Source of the DNA: Blasia pusilla
Lineage: Eukaryota > Marchantiophyta > Marchantiopsida > Blasiales
Assembly (NCBI GenBank): GCA_050084515.1
Contig: CM114271.1
Coordinates: forward strand, 53,816,001-53,880,000
Direction of reading: 5' to 3'
DNA: 64,000 nt
A program made the translations under genes and the position numbers. The notes beneath the pieces are model-generated. The model was not told where the DNA came from. It did no database searches and worked only from the letters and a program-made list of their open reading frames with translations. Position 1 is the stretch's first letter, and every line of letters starts with the position of its first letter. Shown piece after piece: positions 1 through 13,918 of this stretch.

Positions 1-931
1 GGTGGGTAACCCTAATTCTAGACTACCCTAGAAAGATATAAGAGCTCTAAGTTGTGTCCAGCCAACTAAGTTAGTATCCAACTAACTAGTGTTGGGGCAT
101 GACCAAACAAGATAATAACAGTTTTCAACACTCTGTCCTAACTTTTTGGACGAGAATTTTATTTTCCCAAGCTTCTAGTCAGTTGAACAGCATCTAAATC
201 GAACCATGAAAATGTTTAGTGGACAAGGGAGTTGAGATGTTGGAGGCCTGCTTGGTGTGCATCCCAGTATTCATGAAAGTGTGGTAACGTTGCATCCGTT
301 TAACAGTTTCCTGTATGTACTACTCTTCTTCTCCAGACTTTCTTCTGCCCATTCGAACTGATAGAGACATAATTGTTGCGCAGCTCCTCTGAAAGGTCCC
401 TATTGGTGTTTGTGGCAAGTCATGGATTGATGCCCCATTTCCTCAGCCACTCCCTGCAGGTGGAGTGCCACTTTTTAGAACGTACTTTTTGGTACAACTT
501 GGTTGATGTGGCTAGAGGGAGGAGATAGATCCGATGTCATCCAACTCTCATAGACTTCCTCCCTATAGAACGAAGAACCTCTGTTTGGTATCTCTTCCGG
601 CAGCACACCACCTTTTATGGCACAAAAGCCCCTCCTCATGCACTCACTCCTCTACAACAGGTGAAGGACCAGCATACCACCTCCTCTACAGCGAAGTGCA
701 GAAGAGCTAGTTACAGATTTCATAGGATTTATCTGAGATAGAGAGTAACTCTCCAAACGTAAATTGAAATTAAAAGATCATTTCTATTCATGATCTCATG
801 GTTGCAATTTCACTGTCTTACAGTCTAGTTATGATAATTTTTCTGACTTCTTTGCATCTATGATGGCTTAATCCTATGATGTTTGGAAACGAGTTGTTCT
901 GACTGGAGAGGACTGTTTCGTTGGGATTGAA
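1..931. other. Left-edge non-coding stretch, probably intron of the helicase gene
   Basis: No exon of the helicase family could be placed here with confidence. The helicase N-terminal part and the Walker A motif (motif I), which must precede the DEFQDTS exon, were not found and presumably lie left of the window. A possible acceptor near 832 is followed by a short open stretch that ends in a stop (near 880), so it was not used. Otherwise I see nothing recognisable. Confidence 0.4.
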
Positions 932-3900
932 GTGCTCGATCACTGTCAAAAGACATGGAGTTGTATACTTGTGGATGAGTTTCAGGACACAAGTGCAATG
1001 CAGTACAGTTTCTTGCAATTACTTGCTTCTCACCAACGAATCACCATCGTTGGAGATGATGACCAGGTACGTCATCTGTGGATAGTACACTTCAGAACTG
1101 AATGGAATGATTTAGTTCTTGTTCATTTTATTGTGTCCATTTGTGACGTTGCACAAGGAGCTCAAAATCAATGTACAAGAATGATTTGCCTGGGAAGTTA
1201 ATCTCATATCCATTCTGTCGTTTCTCTGCATCATTTGGTAGTGTTGGTCGCATGAAGTTGACTATCCATCTGTACTAAAGATTCAATGGATAAGACATTA
1301 AAAGTGCTAAGAGTTTCTATTCCTTTATGCTCGTGACCAAGATAAACCCTTGAATAACTTGTAATTGTGGGCTTGTGACAACTTTGCAGTCTATCTTCGG
1401 CTTTAATGGAGCAAACTCAACAGGATTTGATTCATTCAGGACAGACTTTCCTGACCATAGAGAGGTGCTGGAAAGACAGGATGGGTTTGATTCAGCTTTG
1501 TGGCCCTCAACTTGGAGTGCGTTGGCTTATTCACCTCCATTTCATGAAGTCATGAAACTTTTGTGAGGAAATTTTACACCTAACTTGGTCCTGATGTTCT
1601 GTTCAGGTGAGACTACACCAAAACTATCGCTCAACACGCTCTATCGTGGAGGCTGCTTCTACTCTCATAAGGAACAACTTGAAGCGCTGCCAAACCAAGC
1701 AGGTGTTTACAGATAATATTCTTGGAGAAAAAGTATCCTAATTCCCTCCAGTGAATTGCAGATCCACATCCTATGGTTTTTTTTGTAAATAGCTTCATTG
1801 CGTGATGGATCTAAATGTGTTCTCTTCGGAAATCCTTGACAATCTGTAGATAGAAGTGAGGGAATGCAGAAATGAGTCTTCACAGTGCGCATTTGTTGTG
1901 GATTCTATTCTCACGAACTTATCATCTTCCGGAAACCTAGCTTATGGCAGCACTGCTATTCTTTACCGTCGCCAGGCAAGTGTAAATCATTGTATTCCAC
2001 AATGTGATAGATCATTATTTCATTATGTGTTGTGTAAACTGCAAAGCTTATGATATTTGTTAAGTGCCACTTTCATTGGAATAGTTTAGATGCAAGAGCT
2101 CAAGTCCTCTGTTGTTCTGAAAGAGACGCTTGACAGGAAAAGAAAACTCACATTTCTTACATCAATGAACAGATGGACTTTCACCTGTGAATATCCACAA
2201 TGACAATCTTAATCTTTTAATGTCTGTTTGGAATAGGTCACTGGGAAACTTTTTCAATCTACCTTTCGTGCTCGGAAGATTCCATTCAATGTACATGGAG
2301 TGGCTTTCTATCGTAAGAAAGTGAGTTTGAGTTATCCATAAAACCGAATTTGCAGAGTGGAGACTTGGAGCTCTTCACTCTGCAGCTTAGCTTGTTGTGG
2401 AAACCAATGAAATTTTGGCTAAGGAGATCCATTACTATGATGGTGCTAGTTTTCTGCAGATATCTAGAATTCAAATGTGCCCCACTTACACAATATGCTG
2501 CCCTGTGTTCTGTAGGTCATCAAGAACATTATTGCTTTGCTGTGGACAGCTTTACCTGGACACAAAGATCGTTTCGTGCAACGAGTATTCAAGGCTCTCT
2601 TTGGAGGAGACAAAACTGAGACAAAGAAGGTTAGATTTGGAAGTCAGTTACAGGATGTTGGTGTCATCAAGATGAAGCTGACTTGTAGGGCTATAGATTA
2701 AAGATAGAGAACGCACAGATATGTCAAGTTCGGACTAGGAGGTAGCTGGAAAAATAATCAAAGCATCTGATGATGTTGTCTATGTTGGTTAGGTGGTGGA
2801 TTATGTTGAGAAAATCTCAAGAGGTCGAAAATGTGAATTCTCGAATGCTGCCTCGGAAATATTCACAGCAAAGGTTTCAGGCACTTTTACGAGGTTCTAC
2901 TCGAAAGACCTTACCTCTCCTGCTTTTAGCTAGGTCTTAATTTCTCATCTTTGCGTGCCCAGCTTTCTGCTTGAAGATGGTGCCCTGTGACTTTCAACTA
3001 CTGAAGAACTGGTCTGTTCAGGACCTTCTGATCGGCCAAGTAGGGCAAAGTTTACTTGCATGTAGAATGATTAGCAAATAGAAGGTACTCAAGAATTTTC
3101 AAATTCCAAAAGTCCAAACCACTCGTGTAGAACGAGTCTGGTTATCAATGATTCGCGTTTTGCCATTGTTTATTGACCCAATTTGGTCTCATTTATTTGC
3201 TTACATAACCAGACGCCAACTCGCCCTTGGAAAGAAGGTTCTGAGTTCTATCAAGACTGTAAATCATCTTGTGGCCAAGGTGATGTGTACTATCTTGTCC
3301 ACATTCTTTGGCTACTTCTCTCATTGGTCCACGTTTAATGCCTCTACCTCCTTTCTGCCATTCTATAGCCTTCGGTATTATTCACATTGCACTGCTCTGG
3401 AAGCGAGATTTGAATGGTAGTCCGACGGGGCCTCGTTTCCTTCTATTACAAATGCCCCCATCACATATGACGAAAAAAGTAGCTTTTGGGATGACAGCCT
3501 AGACGATGATATGAGCATGGGCATCTATGAGTTACTCATCCTGGTCATAAAATAATCTCTTACAATAGTTTTCCTCAATTTTTGTAGAAGCTTGGAAAAC
3601 CGTGGAGTACTCTGGCGTTGTTATTACACTGAAAGTTTCCATTGTTGGATTTCAGGAAAAATCTTTATCAGCTGTAATCACAGCGGTTGCAAATCTTCTG
3701 CCTCAGGTACAGACTCTTTCGTTATTTCACGCATTACCAGCTAGATAATCCATCTTTCATAATAATATTTCTTCGGATCTATTTCCTTTCAGTAGATAAC
3801 TTCCGCGGGTATCCCTAACTTACAGATTAAAACAAATCATGGAAGTTCAGGCTACGTTGTGATGGTAATATAGGATAGCGTAGAGTCATAGAAAGGCAGA

Positions 3901-6900
3901 GACGTCCATCGAATTATGAAGGGTTCAGGCTCGCTTGAGTTCAGCTGGTTTGAGCATCATTTGTAACCATGACGTTTGTAAGACTCAATATGGTTTGAGC
4001 CTTAGAAACGATATTGAAGCCCTCAATATCGTTTGTTGCTTGAGATGAACAAAAAAAACGAGTAAAGTTTCTACCCAATATGGAAAAAGCTGTCTTGTAT
4101 GTCATGGCTCAAGGTTTCTTGATGTTTCTGGGCAGAGGCCCAATTTTGATAAACGAGCTGTTGTAACGGAGGATGGACGGAGACTACTAAATGAGGACGA
4201 AGATCCACGTACAGTAAGTAAACCTACACGAAAATCTTCTCCACAAGAACTTGATCAATGTAGGAAACGATGACCACAACCTCAGGAAAATAACTTGTTG
4301 TCGTCTGGTAACAAGTGGAATTAGACCCTAGGCATTGAAAGGAAATAGTGCTGTGGGACTGACCATACGAACATCATCGTCTGCATTCAGGTGCCATAAC
4401 AAAGGGTAGAGTATGCAGTAAGAGGATATTGCACAACGAGTTTGTGGATTTGATGACTTTCGGATCACTCAACACTAAGTGCTGGTGTTCGAACTTGAAG
4501 TTCTATTCTGCGTTGTTTGCAGGTTTTGGAGTTTCTGCTGGATGACGTTGATGATTTCCTCAGGAATCATTTCAATCCGGATTCCGGACAAGCCGGAGTG
4601 GATGGCACTGAAAGCGGTGGTGGATGTTCGATTGTGTTGAAGGTTTTTCTGGATCATCTTGCAGCACGAGAAGAGGAAAACTTCCTGTGTCGCAGGGAAG
4701 AAAACAAGAACTCAGTAACACTCACGACAATGCATCAGGTATCGAAAACCAAATATAGTGGCTTTACAGTTCCAGATAAAGGTACTACGGTCTACTGATG
4801 CCCTTCGAACATTGCAACCATGTGTAATTGGTAGAAAGTGGAGAGTGAGTAAATGAGCTCATTTATTGTCCATGGAGACCACAGCAGACCATGGTACTTG
4901 AAATCAAAATCTTTACAGTTTGTAGGTTGCCCAGATTGTGCAAGACTAAGTAAACGTCCGAAAACTAGAGGTTTTTTTCTTAGCACACTCCGAGAATGAA
5001 TGAAAGCACTCAATCAGGACAATCCCTGGAGCAATTCTGGGAAGTCCCCTTTACTTCTCTAATGGGAGATGGGGATTTGAAAAGGTAGTGCTATTCATAT
5101 CAAGCTCTTGAAAACTACCACTCTACAGAAGCTGTCTTCACTTTTGGTGATTGAGAACTTTCCCCATACCAACTCTAAGCCTGATGCCAGAGAGCCCACA
5201 CTATCAACCACCTTGTTACACAACCAAAGCATGAAGAGCAAACATGTTCAAAGAAGAATGTACGTTGTTGTGTCTGTCATTCAAAAGGTTGTGACAAACT
5301 TACAAGTTATTGCGTTTGTTTGATGCAGTCCAAGGGCTTGGAGTGGGATACAGTATTCATTGTGAAGGTATCCATTGTATACTTTCAAAACACTATCTTT
5401 AAATAGAGGAATCCCTCGTGTTTCCATCATTCGTCAAGTTGATACGCCATGCATCTTCTGAATGATAGTTGGTAAGGTTGGCGGCAGTTTTCCCATAAGG
5501 GGGGATTGTAATTGGAAAGCCATAATAACACATAGTATGCGACCCAGTAGGGATGATTGTCCATGAAGTCTATAATAAGGAAGACGCAGAAACATATTTT
5601 TGTCGTATATTTTCTTGTAGTACATTTGGGATGCATGCCCATTCCTTTAAAGAGATAAATTGTTGACTTATTTTAAATTTTTGGAAGTCTATCTGTTATG
5701 ATGAGTGTCTGACTACACATACTTTGTGCTTATTTTGGTGAAGGCCAATGACACAGAAACACCATTACTGCATGAGGGGATGGGCTGTGTGGATGAAGGC
5801 TCTATTTCTCTCGAGGTCTGTTGTAATCGAAGTCTTTTTTCGTGTTTCATCCCCAGCACAAAGCATAACCAGAGGAGTCGGTCTAGAAAATATCGCCATG
5901 CACTGCTCAAAGTTCTTCAGTGAGTGTCGGTTTAACGCATATGGTTTGTGTTAAACCATATGTACGTACAGGAAGAACGGCGTCTCTTTTACGTTGCCAT
6001 GACTCGAGCCAGGAAGAAGTTGTACATTAGCTACATTGCCGTGGACTCTCAGCGACAGGTGAGAATTTAGAGCAGGTGGTTCAACTGCAATTCCAAGTTC
6101 TCAAAGCAGAATGTCCTGCAGTAAGTAAGCGCTTTCCACAACCATGGATAAACCAAAACTTGAATTGCTTTAAACGCCTATCTGATGGGTTGAATGCAGA
6201 TACTCCAGCCATCTCGGTTTTTGAAAGAACTCCCTCGGCATCTTCTTGACTTCCAGGTCAAGATTGTTGATGGGCCGCCCCTTCCTTCCGTAGAGAATCC
6301 CTCAATCATTGGTCCGGAACTGTTCCCCAACTTGGGGAAACCTGTCGAAAGCGATTTAGGACAAGAATCAGGCAAGAATATACCTGTAGTAGGTCTGAAT
6401 GTTGGAAAAGAAGCGGACGGTTCTGCAGGTTGTCAACATCGCCTTGGTGCAGCCAATGCCTTCTTGAAAGGGTATGTATATGAGTCCTCTGTAGCTGGTT
6501 CCTGATTTGAAAAGAGTACAAGTGAGCATGAGTTCGAGCTTTTAGAGAAAGGGGATGATTCTTTCAGTTGATTGTCTTCACTCTGAACTGCGTTTCAGTC
6601 ATAGGAATAGATGAAGTTTCTCAAGACGAAGGTGGGTCTGCAAGTGGTGCAGATTCAGTATCGAATCAAGGTCTGTGGTGGCGGCACTCTTCCATTCATG
6701 GGCCAAGAAGGCTTGCTTTCAAGACCCACATCGTCTGCTCAGCAAGGTAAGAAGCTCAAACTTCGGACATAAAATTGTCAAATTTTGTAAAGAGAGTGAC
6801 GTCATACATCCTCTGCATTCCACTAACTGCATGAATTCAGCCGGACAATCTAGTGCGTGAGGTGGAGATGAAGTTTCAATCTGATAACTGATGCATCTAT

Positions 6901-8751
6901 GTAGGTGGGATTTGTAATTGATGAACGCCTTCGAAGCAAAAGCACCAAGAACAGAGTAAGTGAAAGAAAACACCGTTGACGCGCATACTGATACAAATGG
7001 AGTTCAACAAGACTCATCTGCAGTTTTGTTTTTTGAGCAAAAGCGCGAGTTCACAGCTTGATGAGATGCATCAGTGTTTGCCCATGATCGAAGGACTTGT
7101 GGATAGAAGTCGAATCTCGAAGTTATGCACTTCCTGCAGTAGTACGTCTGCTTTCTAGCAAGTGGTCGTAGATAATACAATGAGTCAGGTAGTAAACGCT
7201 CTCGTGTGTGAAGGGATGGAAAGAACCCAGTCAAGTGAAGTGAAACATTACACTGGTAGAGTTTCAGAAAAACAGTCCGCAAGTAGCTGCGATCGAGGAA
7301 GGTGAAAACCCTCTACGAACTCGAGTCTGTAATTCTGTTTTCGTCTCCACACAAGCGTCTGCTTTGATGGATAAGCTTGTCATCATCAAATAATTTTATT
7401 GCACATGTGAACAGGAAGTGTTGATCAACCTGAAATGCGCTCTGAGAGATGAAGCTGCTCTTCCCTATGCTCAAAATGTACTGTCAGATCTCCAATTTTT
7501 TGATTACCACCACCTAAATATTTCTTTATCTCAATGTACGGGTTCATGGATATGCTGCGTTCTAAGATGAGGCGGGCCATCTGGCCACTCCGGAATGGAT
7601 CGTTGCTGCTGGAATTTCAGTTGAAGGAATATCATTATACGAGCTTCATTTATTGTTTGCTTTGAGGTTTTTGCTGCTGGCTTGCTTGGAGGTTGTTTAG
7701 TGATGTTAGTCTAGTTTTGCTGTAAGAGTCACGTAATGTGATGGCTCTTTTTCCAGAGCACGGAACTAGTGATGAAGATTCTAACAATCGAATCCGATAT
7801 CCATCTCGGGGTATTCGTGCAGGTTCTCGCCTGGGAAAAGCTTCCAACAGAGGAGAGGGCCATTCTTCAAGCTGAGAGACAGGTGTTTTGACACTACTGG
7901 GAACTTTAATTTTTTCGTTGTTGTGAAGACTATTTCGTACAGGGTAGAAGAGGAAAGAGGGTTTCTCACCTCCCTCTGTGGTGGTCGTTTGTGGCCTATG
8001 GCTGTTCGAATCTCTGAGTACACCCTAGAAGCAACGTGGATGGGTTCTTTCCGTACCTTCTTCTTACCCATTAGTAATTTTACCCATCGACGCTGTGAAT
8101 CTACGGATTGTAAAACTTCAGGATTGTAGTTGTCAGCTTTTTCTCCAGACTATGATGATTGTGGGACTTGTAGATACCCACGTTTTTATATATCACTTGT
8201 TGGCGTTTCAGGAACACTTTCAACATCAGAACAGTGAGCGATCCCTAGCTTCATCTTCTGCCACACCGAAACAGGTACATATGTGTCTGGCCTTGAAGCT
8301 GCAGTTCCTTTTGGCACAAGAAACGCTCCCGAGTTCCTTTCCCCTTCTCATTTACATGTGTACAAAACTCAGTCGAGTTTTCAGATCGTTGACGTCTTCT
8401 GGACGCAATCACGGAGACTTTTGCTTTATATGGATTCGTGCCAGTTGCTGGATGTCTCTCATGCATCACGCTGGGTATATTCAATTGCTTGGTCTCAACC
8501 AACTGCTTCCTAGAACCTGTCTGCTGCACGTGGTGGTAGTCAGCAGACAGGTTCTTAGCCGTGTTTATTTATAGGTAATGGTCTAATTCTGCTTCTGTAG
8601 GTCTTGCCAGGTGCAACTGCAACCTTCCTTGTCTAACTTTGCCTCGAACGTCATCAATCAGGTGCTATATCTGCGGAGTCTAGGATGCACGATGGACCCA
8701 ACATCTCGTCTTCATGCATCACGCTTAATCGAACAGTACAAGAAATTATGA
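932..8751 (+). CDS. UvrD/SRS2-like ATP-dependent DNA helicase, 3' part of gene (21 exons in window)
   Basis: Superfamily 1 DNA helicase of the UvrD/Rep/Srs2 type, similar to plant SRS2-like helicases; expected to unwind DNA or strip recombinase filaments in the nucleus (family knowledge). Exons: ?932-1066, 1390-1464, 1607-1732, 1850-1975, 2237-2320, 2516-2629, 2793-2893, 3213-3279, 3656-3706, 4136-4213, 4523-4738, 5329-5367, 5744-5815, 5972-6058, 6200-6471, 6659-6746, 6905-6955, 7415-7477, 7823-7882, 8212-8274, 8662-8751. They join to 685 codons plus TGA with no internal stop. Motifs in order: II (VDEFQDTS), III ([13 protein letters not shown] across a junction), IV ([15 protein letters not shown]), V ([13 protein letters not shown]) and VI ([15 protein letters not shown]). 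The C-terminus ends [15 protein letters not shown]. The 1975/2237 intron has a GC donor (CAG|GCAAGT); the others are GT-AG. The start of the first listed exon is uncertain, and motif I must lie outside the window. Confidence 0.88.
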
Positions 8752-9530
8752 CATGAAATGTAAGCGAGTGAGTCAATTCACCATTCCTTCGTTCTCCCCT
8801 GCGCCCCACTTCTTCCGCTACCGCTGCCCATCGCATGCTCTCGTGGGGTTTCACGTCAAATTTCGACCTCATCCACTGCAGAAATGCAAACAGTGCCTGA
8901 TCGAGTACCCCATGAACATTTCTGCCATGGCTTCCAGTATCCGCGAATGCGGGAGGGCAGCGCGGTATCCTGTGGTAGCCTCTGCACAGTGCACTTTCAG
9001 AATCTTGCTCCTGACCATTACGAGCACAGCACCACTGCAATTGTTTCCTGGTTGCATGCCCAAACGCTACAGGAGTATGGTGAATGGAGGGGACTTTCTG
9101 AGTGGCCGCTTCGAGTTTAGTTCGATGGTTGGTTTGGCTGCATTCATTGATTACAACCGAGCTGAGAAAGAAATTTGTCAGTTCAATGCAGAAACATCTC
9201 TGCGAAGGAACTACCACGTGCTCTTGAGCTTATCGGAAATCCTGAAGCAAGAACCCACTGGTCTCTCTTTCCAACTCCCCAGTTTTTAAATTCCTAATCT
9301 CAAGAAATGTTTCTAGCTGCACGGCAGTAATCGTGAGCTCTCGAAAGAAAATTTGGAAGACATTTTGTTTGATCTCATGGTAATATTTCTGCAAATTATC
9401 ATTTTGAGGTCTTGAAAGAACACTTTGTTTATACATTTTCATCTTCCCATCTCTCCGCTGCCCTGTCCTTACTATGTTCATGGATACGTCCCTCCGCGCT
9501 CTAGAGTCCATGTCCTAAACCCTAAGAAGA
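8752..9530 (+). other. Probable 3' UTR of the helicase, with unexplained overlapping open frames
   Basis: After the TGA at 8,749-8,751 comes a GC-richer stretch (about 8,770-9,120) that stays open in several frames on both strands, the longest 178 codons on + (8,753-9,289) and 187 codons on - (9,217-8,654). None of the translations resembles a family I recognise, and no splice pattern supports them. The simplest reading is 3' UTR; a decayed unrelated exon cannot be excluded. Confidence 0.35.
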
Positions 9531-10110
9531 AACATTCTCTCCTTCCCTAACATCCTTTTTAGAGGTGATCAGCCTCAATCCCAAGCACTTACGAGCGGCA
9601 TACCGGCACACCCACACATTTCTATACACCTCAGTCCTTGATCCTAAGTTTTTGAACGCCAGTCCGCCATCTCTCATCATATTCTTATAAGCACAAAGAA
9701 GCTTACAACAATGTGATTACACCGGCCGCCTAAGCTGAGAAACAAAGAGCATCACACATGAAAGAAAAGTGGTAGGCATGAATGCATGAAAGGATAGGAC
9801 AACGAAAGGAGAAGCGTCGTGGAACGATGTTAATCGCAGGGAGCCCGCTCGGATAAGTTCAGGATCATGCCCATGAAACACTGGAAACTTTAGGGTTTCC
9901 TTTGACCCTAAACGTAATCAGAACGTCAGTCACAGGTGCAGCGTGCAAGTCGGAATACATAGTCTCTAAACGAACAAAGAACAAAAGATGCACTTCGATC
10001 AAAACGAGTGATGGAAAACCCATCGGAAGTACAAAAGAGGGGGACTCAAAGAGTCAAAACCTGAAGGCCACAATAAGACCAGAAAAGGAAGAAGGGGGCA
10101 TTCCCCCCCC
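9531..10110. other. Intergenic, nothing recognised
   Basis: No supported coding frame, RNA gene or clear repeat was seen. A homopolymer run of C near 10,106-10,113 sits at the edge of the following relic. Confidence 0.3.
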
Positions 10111-10626
10111 CTAATGACGAAACTCATCAACAACAGAGACAATATCAGCAACAACAAGAGAACTATGACTACTACTAAGTGGGCCTCTAGCGCCGGCGTC
10201 TCCCACAGCCTGAGCCCGCCGCAAAATCCCATTAGCTTGGGCACGCTGTAATGCTATGGAGACCCGTAGCCTACAATACAGAATCGCAGTAGCTAAGGAC
10301 AACCCATTTCTCGAGTGGAGATGATGGGCGCAATCCGTAAGGAACGAGTCGAACCTCTCCCCCATAGCCCCATACATCTCTATGGCCAGGGGGATGAAGA
10401 TGTGTCCCTTGTGTAGTCGACTGTAGATATGTGTCTTCTTCACCGCCGCCGCCGCCGCCGCCGCTCCTTGTAGCATTCGCCCTTGGGCCACCACTTGGGC
10501 TCGCACTGCCTCCCGCGTAGGATCTGTGACTACCACGTCCGCCACAACCACCTCAGCCTCACGTGTCATGTAGAGATCGGCACGAATGAGGGAATCCCGC
10601 ATGGAGTAGTGCCTCTCTCTCTGCAC
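10111..10626 (-). pseudogene. Reverse-transcriptase-associated C-terminal domain relic
   Basis: An open frame of 171 codons starts with ATG at 10,626 and ends with TAG at 10,111. It contains AEVVVADVVVTDPTREAV near residue 23, an Ala run (GCC repeat near 10,440-10,460), then FIPLAIEMYGAMGERFDSFL and a segment ending YCRLRVSIALQRAQANGILR. From memory this pattern (VADVVVTDPT, then a hydrophobic FIPFAIE.YG block and RQRVSIALQRA) recurs in hypothetical proteins of moss and charophyte genomes, downstream of non-LTR reverse transcriptases. No RT domain is present, so I read it as the 3' fragment of a LINE-like element or a domesticated piece. Family assignment is inference. Confidence 0.5.
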
Positions 10627-13600
10627 ATGGAAGCCACTCTAAACCCTAAAAATCAAAGAATCCCATTGAACAAAGAAAGAGAGAAACAGATAAGCCACAT
10701 ACATCAAATGTAATGGGTCACAACCCACAACATGGTGGGACCCCGTAAACTAAATTTTCCAACAGCATAAGTAGTATGCACAAATCATTTATTTATTTAC
10801 TTGGCCCTGCCCAAATCATTTAGATGGCCTAAAACGCTTAGAGTGGAGGACTGCCATAAGGGGTAGGGTGGGACCCCTCTCTATTCATTAATTCTTCCAA
10901 GAGCTTTTAAACTTGCTTTATATAATAAGAGTTTTGTGGAGTGGAAACCAATGGCGATGCTACATTGGTCTCGGTCCATGGGCTATATTCATTATGCGCT
11001 CAAACCTGCATTTTTTCCTAGTTCACTTTTTTAGGGTATAAGCCAAACAAAATGATGTGGTATTGTTTTTTCTAACTTATGATACTTGGAGTCAGTGCAT
11101 GGGAAGGAATCCATGACACTAAAATTAGCTTAAGTCAATTGAGAATATGTAGTCTTGTTAATGGAGATTGCCCTTCCATTTAGCAAATTCTTCATTTGAC
11201 ATTTTCGTTCAATGGAATTCTTTGATTTTTGAATAAATATTAAATTTTAAAATTGATTAAAAAAATTAGGAGTTGTGAGAATTAATTATGGGAGGTAATA
11301 TAAATTCATGCATATTATGTTAGTGCAATAAAAATACAATCATGTTAGTACTCTAGAGTTTAGCAAGATCATAAGTTGGACGCAAATAATAATATATATT
11401 ATGATGTTAGGAATCATGGAGGGAAAAAATTTTGAATTTATATTATATTAATAAATTCATTTAATTTCTTAAAAACTATTTTACACTTTTAATCACTAAA
11501 ATTTCAAGACTATTTCAATGATATTTGTTAAATATCACAAATTTTGGTCTTTCACACTTGCTATTAAACTTACTAGTAAGAGCGCCAATGGGATGCACTT
11601 AAGATTCTAAACTCTACTCTATGTCTCCTCTAACTATATTCTTCAATTATATGAGAGAGTTGTCAATCGGTATTGAAATTCTGATATTAATAGAAATTTT
11701 CATGGATGCTAGAGGAGTTCCAATCTTACAAAACCAAATGTCCATGCACATGCAACATCCACTCTAATCTTAACAAGTGTGAACTTATTATTTTTGTGGG
11801 AATTTTCCTTTTCAAGAAAGTCTTCACTTTTTTGGGAGTAGAAGTACCCATAAAAGCTAACCCTCCCCTCTTTGTATTATAATATAGATGTTCCACATTC
11901 ACTAGAGATTCTCACTATGAGTCTTAGATTGGGTAACTAGACTCTTCCTCTATACTCCAAACTAGAGATTTGGGGTCTCTAGGGTCTTAGATAGCCTAGT
12001 TTGTAGTCAAATTAAGAGATTTTCACCTAAAGTATTGGATTCCTACAATAGGTAGGCAAATTTATAGTTCCCCCTTATAGATTATAGCAATATTCTATTT
12101 ACCTCATGCATTCCTTACTTTAATATTTATGATAGATAGAAGGAATGAATTTTTTTCTTTGGTATATTTGTAATATCATAGTAATCAGGTGTTCCTCTAT
12201 TTACTTTAATAGAGGTTCTTAAGATGAATTTACTTGATGTTTAAATTATTGAACATTAAAATACATCGGGACGTTTAATATTTTGAATGTTCATTGTAAG
12301 TGGAAGAATAAATTTTTTTGAGAATAGACATACCCATGCATTTTTATTTGGTGGTCTCTTGAAACATACTGAGCTTTTTCTTCTCGGATACTCACCAACT
12401 AACTGAGTTAGTTGGAAATTGATGATGCAACCAAAAATTATAATGATGTATCTTTATATCACCATCTTACCAAGAATGTGGAAAATCCAAAGAAATTGGC
12501 GTATTGTATGCTCATTGTAGCAAATACTCCCTCAAAAATATATTATAAAAGCTTGAGTTGAGAGAAATGAAAGATCTCTACTTTATTAAAGATAATTTAG
12601 TTCTCTACTAGCCATATATGGCCATAAATTCTCTTACTCTATTCCTTTCCTATACACACTTCTCAGGATCTTCAAGGAACCATTGTCCTAGTATCCCTTT
12701 AAACTATTGTTATGGTGGCCCTCACACGTTGATCATGGGCGTAGTTCCATCTTATCTAATTTTGTTTTTTGGTCCAATGTTGATATGTTCAAGTATTATG
12801 GTTGTTTATTTTTACATAATAGATCCGCTTTATCACTTTATCCCACTCCTCACGCTTTGTGCATCTCATGGCCAATTGTTCATTTTAACTTGTGATATTT
12901 GAAACTCACAATCCTCTCTTGCCTTTGCTTGTCATCTATCACCAGTCTGATGATATCCCCATATTTGTTGATTTATCTAGCTATCATGCCTCAGACCATT
13001 AATCTTTGACTTTGGGACATGCCTTAAGACTCACTCAATCACCTATCTAGTATCGTGTCGCATCCACTAGTGCCCCAAGGGTAAGACTAAGGGTAATTCC
13101 GCCCTTTACAGCTAAGACTTGGTTTCTCACTCTCCAACATATAGTCAATAGTTCTACGCTAAATCCCATGGTTTTTTCCACCATTCATAGTATTATGAGG
13201 ACATCTCAATGTTGCTTGCTTACCTTTCCCATTCTTTCCTTGGTCCTTAACTTTTTGGATCACTCAAGAGTTGTATGATTCTCATGCACTCATTTTCACT
13301 CGTCTCACGCCTTGCATTTTGGTCATTATCCCAACCTATGGTCTCTTTATTCTTTTGACTACACAATCATAGTCCCACTTTTTTGCGAATGCACGGGTTT
13401 TTTTCCCTTTTCATTCGTAATCACAAATTTCTACTCGGATATCTCTTAATTAGCACATGCTTGTAACTCTCAAGTAATTGTAACTTCCCTTGTGAACATA
13501 TGTCTTTATTCTTAAAAATACCTGTGAAGACAAAACTCATAAGGAGTGCATGGAAAATAGAGGCTAGAAAAAATCCCACTTTAGACACGTGTGTATTTTC

Positions 13601-13918
13601 ATCATTAACCATACAAATATGAAAAGATTACATATAAAAAAAATCATTAGATGACTCCCACAACTTAGAACTACATGTAAGAGACAAACTATTAGGCAAG
13701 ACAAGATTCCCACATAGCTTATTCCAAAAGAAGAAGTTGAATTTGTTGATTTGAAAATGAAAAGATAAATAAATAAATAAAGCCTCTTTGACCAATGCAA
13801 GACATAGAGACCTACGTTATAGGTTTTGTTTACATGAATTTTCAAATAGGGCCAGACCTCTTTCCATAAATTTCACTTTAAAATCCAAAAGATATGTAGA
13901 TATATTGAGATGCAAAGG
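10627..13918. other. AT-rich intergenic DNA, nothing recognised
   Basis: Low-GC sequence with many short chance frames. I found no conserved motif, splice pattern, tRNA-like or LTR-like structure that I could support. Confidence 0.4.

Noticed and set aside
8654-9217. Minus-strand frame of 187 codons after the helicase
   Set aside because: It overlaps the last helicase exon antisense and shows no recognisable domain or splice signals.
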